Source: Lagopus muta (taxonomy: Eukaryota; Chordata; Aves; Galliformes; Phasianidae). Taken from it: 64,000 bases of DNA. The notes beneath the pieces are model-generated. The model had not been told where the DNA came from. It did not search any database and was given only the letters and a program-made list of their open reading frames with translations. The stretch is from positions 17,718,501 through 17,782,500 of the forward strand of contig NC_064442.1 of NCBI RefSeq assembly GCF_023343835.1. The letters run 5' to 3'. Position numbers and translations under genes: made by a program. Positions 43,946 to 53,019 of the stretch are shown one piece after another. The number at the start of each line of letters is the position of its first letter. Positions within the stretch are counted from its first letter, which is position 1.

Positions 43946-46900
43946 TCACACTACAGCAGCTGCACCTGGAAGAGAAACAAGAAGGCAGAAGGTGAGGGGG
44001 TGCCTGGCTCTGCTCTGCAGAACCCTGATTACTCTTCTGCCCTTTGTCACCTCCTTGGTCCAAAAGTCACAGGGACCACCAGCCTCACCTCTGCCCCTGC
44101 GTGCTGAAGTCCGGTTTCTTTTTGCTCTGACTGGAGGAACGTCTGGCTCAGGTAAAGTTGGAGCAGCAGCCACTTTCTTCCTCCCACGGGCACGTCCCTT
44201 CCTTGACCCATCAGGCACTGCCTTCTCTTCCTCCTCCTTCACAGCTGGCTCCGGGGGCTTCTCTGCACCCCCAGAACGCCGTTTGGAGGCACGTGTTGTG
44301 ACCTGAGTGGACAGAGCCAGGGCTTAGCAGCAGAAGCATGCACATGAGAGGGGAACGTGAAGATTCATGCATCGCTTGGTGACCGTGGGAGCAGCCTGAG
44401 AGGGCAAAGGAACCAGCCTGTAGCCCCAGCAGCAGTCTCACCAGCCACAAAACTTCGTACCGTGGGGGTTGGAGCTTCAGGATCTGCCTTCAGGTGTGCG
44501 TGCTTCTTGCGGGACTTCTGACCTGTGAGAGGACATGCTCAGGTTAGGGGGGTGGGAGGGACAAGGGACACCATCCTGAGCAGTGAATGGGAACTCAGGT
44601 GTAGGAAGGATTCAAGGTGGTTCCCCTCCCCTCCCGACAGATTTGTTCCTTTCCCAAATCACAGTGAACCACCAGGCTTCTGTTCACATCCAGCCTCAGA
44701 GTTTGGCCCTCCTGCTCCGAGCCTGGCAGGCAAGGAAGGGGATGTAGCTGCCCTGGAAAATCACCCTGCAGGTGCAGAAGCTGTGCACAGGCAGGCTGGT
44801 GTGCTGCTAGGAAGCCACGGGCACAGCAAGCTCCATCCCCTAGTGCCACCCAGCTGTCAGCAAACCAGGGACTGCTGCACTCGCCTTCAAAGTAGGACTG
44901 TGCTCCTCTGGCTGTGAGCAGACTGGTTCCTCCCCGTGCTCCAGCCCTCTTGGAGCAAGAGCGGGTCTTGTGGGGAGGAGGGAGGACACTCACCTTTGGG
45001 AGCCATGGGGCCAGGCTCTCCCTGCAAGGAAGGTGACAGAGCAGTGACTGGGATAACATCATACTGCAGGGATTGCCAGCAAGCATCCCATAAAAACACC
45101 CTGTAGCAGCTTCCAGCAGGAGCAATGAGACCCTTCTGCACCCCACAGCCAAGACAGGAATAGGCAAACAGACACATCTCCCCTCAAACCCAGAGGAACC
45201 TGGTGCACTGCCTGTCTCTGAGACTCCCTGCTCCTTCTACGAGGCCCCATCACTGCACCTCACCCAGGAAGGAGGAAGAGTGCTGCCAAGCCATTTGGTA
45301 ACACCCAGCCCCCTCTGCTCAGGCTGCCCTCTGTCCCTCAGCATCTGTGTCCCTGTCACTACCACCTACAGGTCCGGAGGTCACAGCAGGCTCTGGGAAA
45401 GGGAAATGCCCAGTGACACAGCTCGGTGATCTCAGGGAAGCAATGCACAAGAGAAAGGCTCCTCCCTGGGAGGAGCAACAGGGGTACCCAGCCCCAAGCA
45501 GAGACCCCAGACTCCTACCTGGAACCATATGGTCCTGTTGTTGCGGTCCCGCAGGGAGCTCATGCCAGGCACTAAGTAACACTGCAGCCAGTTCTTGAAG
45601 GCAGCATAGTTATCCGAGTCAGAAGAAGGGTCAAAGAGATTTTTATCTAGGAAGGAAGAAAGGGAAAGGAAATGGAGAGAAAGCGCTCTCCAGCCAGAGC
45701 CTTATTCCTCAGCTCCCTGCCCTGTAGCCTCACCTGCTGCCACAACCTCCATGGGCACCGTGTGGCACAGCTCCAGGAGATCCGGGTTATCTCTCTTCAG
45801 CTTCAGCTTCTTACTCAATGTCAGGGAAGAATTCTGGAGAAGAGAACCTGCCAGCTACCCCACTCGGATCTTTTCATCCCCATATCATCCAAATCCTGTA
45901 TCCCCCCTCAGCCTCTTGCCAGGGCACAAGCCAATCTGCAGGCCACGCTGTAGGCTGTGCATTGTGTACTACTAGCACAGCTACAGGGACACGAAAAAGG
46001 GGCAGCATACAGGAGCACGAGCAGTTTGCTAAAAAGAAGCCTCAGGTTGTGCTTTGTTGTTTTTAAAACTTCTTGAAAACAAGCACACACTTTCCCCTGG
46101 GGCTTCAGGATTAGAGTACACGGACAGCAAGCCAGCCACAGGTTCAGCTGCAGCTTTCCCCAGAGGTTTCAAGCTTGCATTATATTTGCTTTCCTTGCCA
46201 CTTCCTCTTTACCATCTTGACCTGAAGGCACATGCCTGAGGAGCTGTCACAGCTTGTTGGCATGGCCACGTGCAATTGCATGCCACACATGTGCTGTTAT
46301 GGAACGGCTGTGCTCACTTGCTGCTCCACTGGAGGAGCAGACATGCTCTGACACGGGTGTTTATGGCAAGGACAACAACAAGCTTGATGAGGGAGACCCC
46401 AGCCAGCAAGTTACAAAGGGAAAATGCCTGCTGTTAGCTGGGAAACCTGAGTGTGGCTGCTGGACGATGGCAGCAGGAAGGGTTCAATGAATTACACTTC
46501 AAAACCTGTCCAGAGCAGTAAACACCTCCTGACAGCAGCAGGGACAGAGGCAAGGAGCTCTGTGAACCCTGCGAGGACCTGGTGACAGTTTGCAGCCCCA
46601 TCACAGTGAGGTACTCAATGTGAACTGAAACTGTCCCAAACCCTGGGCCACCACTGCTGAGCTCAAATCCAAATCCATAATGGCACGGAAGGGCAGGGGC
46701 CCCCAAGCCCAAGCACAGCAGCCTGGAAAGCACCACGCATCCTCCACCTTTTCCTCCTCACCTGCTCCTGATGCTTCAGGGCTTCCAGCACAGTCCGGGC
46801 CTTTTCAAAAGGAGGGATCTTCGCCCTGAGAGAGTCCAGCTATTACACTCAAGCCCAACGCAGCCTGAGGTGCTCACATATTGCATTGGAAGAGGCTGGA

Positions 46901-47603
46901 CTCTGCTATGGTGTGGCTGCGGGGACAGCAGCAAGCAGCGCCGTGCTCTCAGGGACGCGGCAGCTCACCTGTACAGGATCTCAGCACGGAGGTAATTGCC
47001 GATCCCATTGAAATACTTCTGGTTTAACAGCGCCTCGCAGATGGGCTTGTCGAAAGCTTTATCCTCCAGGTTGGTCAGCACGTTCTCCCTGTAGCACAGC
47101 ACGAGGCACGCACGGCGCCGCGTCCCCCCCGCCGCCCAGCCTCTTTCCCGTCCCCATCACCGCGACAGGAGGCCGGGCACCCACCTGAAGGCCGCGTACT
47201 CCAGCAGGACGCAGGGCCCGCGGTCGGGCTGCCACTCCTCTCCCAGCCGCCAGGTGCCGAAGCGCCGGGGATCCACGAAGCAGAGGGAGCGGGGGGGGCT
47301 CTCACGGGTGAAAAAACGCAGATGCGCGTGGCGGGGCGGGCTGGAGGCCTCGCACAGCCGGAACGAACCCGACATGCCGAAGCGGAACACCAAGGCCTGC
47401 GAAGGGCCGGGGCCCAGCGGCTCCAGCGTCAGCCGCAGCTCCTTGCCGCGGGAGACGGCCGTCACCCTGTAGGCCTCGCTGCTGAACGGCACCTCCGGGC
47501 CGCGGCCCACAGCCGAGCGCTGCACGCCGCCCTCGAACACCAACCCGCCGCACGCCTCGTTGATGTAGCGGCCGGCCAGGTGCAGCTCCGGGCATTCCGG
47601 CAT
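43946..47603 (-). CDS. NEIL1: NEIL1, endonuclease VIII-like DNA glycosylase, 9 exons
   Basis: Bifunctional DNA glycosylase/AP lyase that starts base-excision repair of oxidised bases in the nucleus. Exons (minus): 47603-47185, 47088-46969, 46825-46762, 45833-45734, 45646-45519, 45021-44994, 44522-44461, 44302-44089, 43965-43946. They join in phase to 384 aa (human 390). The N-terminus is MPECPELHLAGRYINEACGG; Pro2 and Glu3 (catalytic) are kept, but the family's PEGPE reads PECPE. The catalytic-loop lysine is in SRGKELRLTL. The helix-two-turn-helix lies around DKPICEALLNQKYFNGIGNY. The zincless finger region ends SSLRDRNNRTIWFQ. The C-terminal tail is basic and disordered (KGRARGRKKVAAA), as in mammals. 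The last intron (44088-43966) is 123 bp and open in frame. MAN2C1 converges on it from the other side, and COMMD4 lies upstream on the same strand. Confidence 0.95.
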
Positions 47604-47659
47604 GGCGACGGAACCTCCGCGCCGCCGGCACACCGAGACCGCTCCGCGCCACGGCCGGC

Positions 47660-47880
47660 CCCGTTACCTGGCGACACGCCCCGCTCGCCTCTCATTGGCT
47701 GCGCAATTGCCTGGCCAAGCCCCGCCCGCTTCCCATCGGTGTGTTCTAACGCGTGGGACACACCCCCTCGTCTCCCATTGGCCGTTACGTCGCTTGGGAA
47801 CGCCCTGCCAACCACCCATTGGCCGTCCCATCGCATGGCGATACGCCCCGCTCCTATTCCCATTGGGCCCGCCTTCGCCC
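47660..47880 (-). promoter_or_regulatory. NEIL1: NEIL1 promoter: tandem CCAAT-box repeat array
   Basis: Five diverged units of about 40-45 bp lie upstream of the NEIL1 start. Each has a GCCCCGCC-like GC element followed by a CCAAT box (ATTGG on plus) at 47694, 47777, 47818 and 47862. A mutated ATCGG sits at 47735. Spacing is 41, 42, 41 and 44 bp. There is no TATA. The array reads as an NF-Y/Sp1-type promoter made by tandem duplication. Confidence 0.75.
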
Positions 47881-47909
47881 CGGGGCATGCCGGGAAGGAC
47901 CGCACTCGC

Positions 47910-47923
47910 GTCGCCATGGCAAC
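47910..47923. promoter_or_regulatory. RFX X-box motif
   Basis: GTCGCCATGGCAAC fits the RFX X-box consensus (GTNRCC then RGYAAC), an almost symmetric site. It lies between the COMMD4 3' end and the NEIL1 CCAAT array. Confidence 0.55.
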
Positions 47924-48000
47924 GACCGCGCTGGGCCTGCAAGGCCCGAATGCCCCGGGGACAGGAAGAGGCTGACAGAGCTCGGGCTTCGCTCCCGCAC

Positions 48001-48006
48001 TTTATT
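48001..48006 (-). promoter_or_regulatory. COMMD4: COMMD4 poly(A) signal
   Basis: Minus-strand AATAAA 54 bases beyond the COMMD4 stop codon, giving a very short 3' UTR. NEIL1 starts only about 400 bases further on. Confidence 0.8.
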
Positions 48007-48059
48007 ATGAGGACAGAACACACGCACTGTATTTGTGACACCACCGCCGGGCCGCGTCC

Positions 48060-49615
48060 TCACAGGAGGGTCTTCATCAGCGCCTGGGCCTGCTTCAGCT
48101 CTGCAGGGTGGAGAAGCTGTGGCATGGAGTGTTGCTCTGAGGGCTTGGAGAGCCCTGAGAGAAAGGATGGGGCTCGCTCCCTCAGCCCCAACTCCACCCA
48201 TTCTCACCTGCCAGCAGCACGCGGAATTTCTCCGCCGACACAGCCATGGGCACGGCCTCAGGCTCCCCGTGCTCCCGATGCCGCACACGCAGCAGCAGCT
48301 GCACCAGAGGTTCGCCCACCTCCTGCAGCTCGCTGGAGCTCAGTGCATAGTCCACCCGCCACGACACACCATCCAGGCGGCTCACTGCAGTGCAGGGCTG
48401 TGTCAGTGCCCAACTTGGTCTCATGGCTCAGCTCAGCCAGGGCAGCACAGAGCAAATGTGTCACCCTTGGATGGGACGTCACCAAGGAAGAGACTCTCCC
48501 TCCTCCCCCCCTCTGCCTTGCCCCTAAGGGTCGCACACCAGCAGTATGAGTGGGACACTCACATCGGAGGCTGCCAGCCCTGAGGCTGTCCTGCAGAGAG
48601 CTCTGCTTCTCCTCGTAGGAGCGGCACAACCCTGTGGCGTGTTCTGCCCGAGAAGGAAGATGGGAGAAACAATGAGAGCCTACTGCTGCTAGCCCCAGCC
48701 CTGGGGCAGCCAAACCCCAGCAGGGAGGGAACAGGGCAGGGCTCAGAAAGCCAGGAGTCAGACAGTGTGGACATGAGAGGACAGCCAGCATTGTGCACTG
48801 CTCACTGTAGGACTGGGCACAACGAGGCGGCACCTGCTGCAGATGTGTGACTGCAGGGCCCCGTGCCCCCATCCCACGCCCCACCTTTGGGCAGTCCCAG
48901 CTGCTGCAGCTCGCTGGACAGGGATTCACCATCCACATTGTGCTTGGCTGCATTGGACAGGATGAAGTCGAGCACAGCAATTGCAGCCTTCACATCACCT
49001 GACTCTGCGGGGAGGAGGGGGCTCAGCTCAGCGACAGACAGACCCCTGGGGGGTGGCTGCCTCCTGCAAGGCTCCCAGCAGCAGGAGGGCAATGGGGCTC
49101 ACCGAGCTTGGCGTCCGACGTCAGCTTCAAGATCTTCTCATACTGCGTGACAGAAGCACAGGTACTAATTAATTACACAGTAACACACCTCTTTCCATTG
49201 GTACTACAGCGCTGCATAGCACTGCAATACTATAACCAAAGCAGGGGTTTGGGAGCTTGCATGGTTCCCAGTGGGAACACTCACATCGATGGCCTCTCCC
49301 AGCAGCTCCCGCAGCACCTGGGCACAGATTAGCTTCAGCTTCACCGAGGACTGCAGGAAGAAGCAGGCTCAGCACCGCGCCCGGCTCTGCCGAAAGCGGA
49401 GCCCGGCGCCGGGACGGACGGGGTTTGGTAGGGAAATCACTTAACGATTCGGGCCAGCACGCTGATCTCGGCCAGCACCCAGTCGGGGCAGTCCAGGTCC
49501 CCGCAGAACCGGAACCGCTGCGGAGGAAAGGAGCGCTCAGAGCCCGGCGAAGCCCCGCGCAGCCCCCACAGCCCCCAGGGCTCCCCCACTCCGCCGCCGG
49601 GCCCGCTCCCACCAT
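48060..49615 (-). CDS. COMMD4: COMMD4, COMM domain protein, 8 coding exons
   Basis: Subunit of the Commander/CCC complex involved in endosomal recycling; COMMD proteins also modulate NF-kB and cullin ligases. Exons (minus): 49615-49613, 49517-49446, 49350-49285, 49142-49103, 49004-48885, 48643-48563, 48384-48208, 48100-48060. They join to 199 aa, the human length. The first coding exon holds only the ATG, split by an intron from [19 protein letters not shown]. The helical N-terminal domain includes [20 protein letters not shown] and [19 protein letters not shown]. The COMM domain begins about [12 protein letters not shown] and ends [13 protein letters not shown]. The identification is firm from near-continuous similarity to human COMMD4. 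Confidence 0.95.
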
Positions 49616-49690
49616 GGCGCTACCGCTCGATTCCCGCAGGCTCCGCCTCCGCGACCCGGAACCGATACCGGGACCCTGCAGGGCTCCCGG

Positions 49691-49785
49691 CCCCGCCCAC
49701 CGAAAGCCCCGCCCACCGAAAGCCCCGCCCAGCAGAAAAAAGCCCCGCCCAGCAGAAAAAGCCCCGCCCACCGAAAGCCCCGCCG
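49691..49785. repeat. GC-box (Sp1) minisatellite at COMMD4 promoter
   Basis: Six tandem GCCCCGCCC-type elements start near 49691, 49707, 49723, 49743, 49762 and 49778 (the last imperfect). They are separated by ACCGAAA or AGCAGAAAAA spacers, giving a unit of 16-20 bp. The array lies 75-170 bp upstream of the COMMD4 start codon, so it is probably part of its TATA-less promoter. Confidence 0.85.
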
Positions 49786-49789
49786 CGTT

Positions 49790-50560
49790 TGTGCTTTACT
49801 CTGCAGTCCTCACTCAGGTCCGCGCTGTTCCCGCGCCCGCCGGGCGGAGCCGCCTCGGGGCTTCAGCGCACCGCGGTTTCGACTCTCGGGGCTGCATTTG
49901 GTTCCTCTGTCTTTATTTCGTGCTTGTGCCCCTCCGTGCTTATCCGCCTTTATTTTCAGCTGCAGCCGATGGATGCTCGGCTCGTTCAGCTTCTCCCAAC
50001 CGCAGCTCCAGCAGCTGCGTGCCAGGGCCCTCATTCGATCGCCGTGTCAGTGGGAACTGACATAGATGCACAGCGTGTGAAGAGCGAGGGCAGCAGCTCG
50101 GGTTGAGGGGGGAACGAAGCCGCTCGGAGCTGAAGGGGCACGGGCGGGAGCGGAGCTCTTGAACTTCCGGCCCTCGCAGCAGTCTGGGGGCACGGGGGTC
50201 CCAGCCGGGACCCCAGCCTGTATAGCAGATCCCTCCGCCCACCCGGCTGGTTTGCGACCCCTAGAGCCTGAGCAGGGCATGGAGACGGATCCTCTGTGCA
50301 GCCGTTGTCCCCCTAACACGTGGTGACCAGAGGCTGGGGACACCTCTATGGCCACCCAACCACTGACCCCAATAGTAGCTAGGAGAGCCACCAGGGGCAC
50401 CTGAAGACCTCCTGGGGCATCCCACTGCTGGCAGTGCTCTAGCCCAATTGCAGTGTAACCCCCAACCCTGAACCCAAGTGGTGGAGGTGGTCGAGGAGCT
50501 GGGGACTCTGCTACCCCAGAGCCACAACGGCACAAAGGGACAGCACGACACAGTTTCTCT
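49790..50560. other. Intergenic, COMMD4 promoter side to ZP3 3' end
   Basis: About 770 bp between divergently placed gene borders: the COMMD4 5' end to the right-hand part of the ZP3 transcript end. It is GC-rich at first, then ordinary. I saw no exon, repeat family or RNA gene. Confidence 0.6.
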
Positions 50561-50569
50561 TTTCCAGGC

Positions 50570-50575
50570 TTTATT
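50570..50575 (-). promoter_or_regulatory. ZP3: ZP3 poly(A) signal next to stop codon
   Basis: Minus-strand AATAAA only 17 bases after the ZP3 stop codon. Extremely short 3' UTRs are typical of vertebrate zona pellucida genes. Confidence 0.85.
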
Positions 50576-50592
50576 CACGGCTCGCCCTGCAC

Positions 50593-52956
50593 TCATGCCG
50601 CAGCTGAGGTTCGGGTGCAGCCCTTACGTGCAATACCCACAGCCACCCCAACGGCAGCCAGCGCTACAGCCACAGCCACGCACACCAGCCCCGTCTCCAC
50701 GCTGGGCACCGTCACCGCTTCACCTGCAAACCCAAACCCGGCCGTCAGAGCAGGGCACTGCAGCCGCACCACAAGGGCGCAACCACAGGGACTCACCATC
50801 ACCATCCTCCTGCAGCTGTCCCACGGCTCCCGGGTCCGCCAAAAGCAGCACGGGGCCAATGACCACATCAGCTGCAACCTCTTTCCCTGGGAAGGATGGA
50901 ACCATGAGCTGTGTACCCCCTTTCCTGGGTCTCCCCAGCCCTAAGGAGGGACCTTACCGGCATCACGGCGGAAGCGGCGGCCGTGCCATCGCTCCATGGG
51001 GTTGAGCCTCCGGGAGAGAGCAGGCAGCTCACAGTTGCCCGTCTCACAGCAGCTGCAGACATCCCGGCTGCCTTCCACTGGCACCCAGCTGGAGCAGGAC
51101 AGCAGGACTGTTAACGGTGAGTAGGGACCCCTGGCAACTCCCCCCTCCCTTCTCTGCCCAAAGGACACCAAGAACATTGGCAAACACACACTGGGGGAGC
51201 GTGAGGTGGTGTCCCAGTATCAGGTAGCTCCTCTTCCACCACCCTCCAAACCCACAAAGAGGGTCTGTGTCCTGTATCTGAGGCTTGGGTGCCAGCCCCT
51301 GAGTTGGAGTTCATAAAACAGCCTGATTTATGCTGCAGCTACTCACGTGTTTCTGGCCTTATTGAAAGAGCAAGCCTTGTTCTGGGGGTCTGGGCCTTGG
51401 TCTGCTGGGGTCACCTTCAGGTGGCAGGTGATGTAGATCTGTGGGAAGGCAGGGGAAGGGCTGGGCACCTCTCCCTGGGGACAGCCTGGCTCAGGGCAGG
51501 TGTTGTGAATGGACACAGCATACAGCCTTACCAGGTTCCTGGTGTCCCCCGCAAACCTGAAGACATCGATCCTGAACCGCAGCACATCCTCCCGCGGCCG
51601 GGGTGTGATGAAGGCAGAGCTGGTGTCATCCACCCTCCCATCCACTAAGCACCTGAACGTGGGGCAGATGGGGGGGTGGGTCAGCATCCCGCTGAACCCC
51701 CTGAGTGTGGTGATGCAGTGACCCCCCCAGGCTCACCCGTTGAAGTCAATGATGGCGTAGTGGGGTGAGGAGTCACCGTCGGGGCTCAGGGCAGCCACGC
51801 AGCTGTCCACAAAGAGCCGCAGGGGCACGTGGCTCTCAGTGCTGACCTCAGCCTGGATGTTGAGGATGTCGCCCAGCTGGAAGCCGGTGAAGGGTCTCTC
51901 TGTGCTCCAGTCATCTGCAGGGCAGGGAGGTGACACAAGGGGGTGAGAGAGGGGACGGCAGAGGTGACAGCGAGGGAGCAGTGTGGCTGATGGCTTTGGG
52001 ACAGCTGGGTGCCCCCAGTTGGGTGACTGGGAGCTGCACCACATGGCACAACCCTGCTGGTGTACAGGGTGCCATCCCACATACCGCTCATGAGGCGCAG
52101 GGAGAACACCAGCCTCTCCTCAGCTGACAGCGCAGAGTTGAAGGGGGACCAGGTGGGCCGGATGGCATTGCTGCTCACGTTCTCCCTCCTGGCAAGCGAC
52201 AGTGTCAGCACTCAGCTGGGCACTGGGGAGACGTGGGGGGACAGTGAGGGTGCAGGGCCCTTACCTGGGGTAGTGGCACTCGATGGGGATGACAGCAGGG
52301 TTGGTGCGGATGATGACAGGGTTGCTGGCAGGGCTGGGGTCGTAGTTGATGAGCGTGCGGTAGATGAGGGCATCTGGCGTCACCTGGGCAGAGAAAGTGC
52401 ACAAAGTTGGCAACGAGGCACTGAGACCTCCCCCCTCCCCCCATCTGCCCAGAGCTGTCTCTTTCTATTGGGAAATGCAAAAAAAAATTAAATAAATAAA
52501 AGGGTGAAACACAGGGTCTGCAGCTGTAAGCACAAAGCAGCTCTGGTTGGAAGAAAACAAACCCTCCTGTCTGGGAGGAAACCACCCGCCTGGGGCGCGA
52601 GATCTCACCTGCACGACGCTGCCACACTCGTGGAGGCCAGCGGCGAAGGTAACGGTGTTGTGTGCGGCGTTGAGCGAGGAGTGCTTGCAGGCAGCTGGGC
52701 CCAGAGTCAGGTCGGCAGCGTTGATGAGACGCCCGGTGCCGAAGAGGTCCCTGTGCACCGTCACCACCAGCTGCGCCTCTTGGCACTGCACGGCCACCGG
52801 GTGCGAGCCGGCCACGGCCCGTGAGTGCGCCTCGGTCCCCCAGGACCAGGCAGAGGGATCCCCTCGTGCTGTCCAGGAGAGGTCCCAGGGTGTGTAGGAG
52901 CCCACCCCGGCCACCAAGCAGCACAGGAGCCCCAGCACCACGCAGCCGCCTCGCAT
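50593..52956 (-). CDS. ZP3: ZP3, zona pellucida / perivitelline membrane glycoprotein, 9 exons
   Basis: Major egg-coat glycoprotein of the avian inner perivitelline layer and a sperm-binding protein; made by granulosa cells in birds. Exons (minus): 52956-52609, 52383-52265, 52188-52085, 51914-51737, 51652-51532, 51438-51347, 51088-50958, 50886-50797, 50723-50593. They join to 437 aa, the length I recall for chicken ZP3. Signal peptide [17 protein letters not shown]. The ZP domain runs from about [20 protein letters not shown] to KACSF, with its cysteines kept (VQCQ, ECGS, ECHYPR, DSC, GCLVDG, ITCHLK). The N-glycosylation site is NVSS. The furin-type cleavage site RRFRR is near residues 358-362, and a C-terminal transmembrane segment ([19 protein letters not shown]) precedes a short tail. 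An in-frame ATG lies at 52983, but the TATA box at 53008-53014 places transcription start near or past it, so 52956 is preferred. Confidence 0.95.
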
Positions 52957-53007
52957 CCTGCCTACTGCCAGCTCGCCCAGCATGGGAGCTAAGGCGGCTC
53001 CGCGGTG

Positions 53008-53014
53008 CTTTATA
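53008..53014 (-). promoter_or_regulatory. ZP3: ZP3 TATA box
   Basis: TATAAAG on the minus strand in the context GATATAAAGC, 52 bases before the chosen start codon. It predicts transcription start near 52980, giving a 5' UTR of about 25 bases. This agrees with tissue-specific TATA-driven expression, unlike the CpG-type promoters of the neighbouring genes. Confidence 0.7.
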
Positions 53015-53019
53015 TCCCT

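Noticed and set aside
47089-47184. Possible counterpart of the human NEIL1 intronic microRNA (mir-631)
   Set aside because: The bird intron 1 is under 100 bp and shows no recognisable matching hairpin.
52954-52983. Upstream in-frame ATG as ZP3 start (13 residues before or at MLGELAVGR)
   Set aside because: The TATA box at 53008-53014 predicts transcription starting about at this ATG. The downstream ATG has the better context and begins directly before the signal peptide, as in chicken ZP3.
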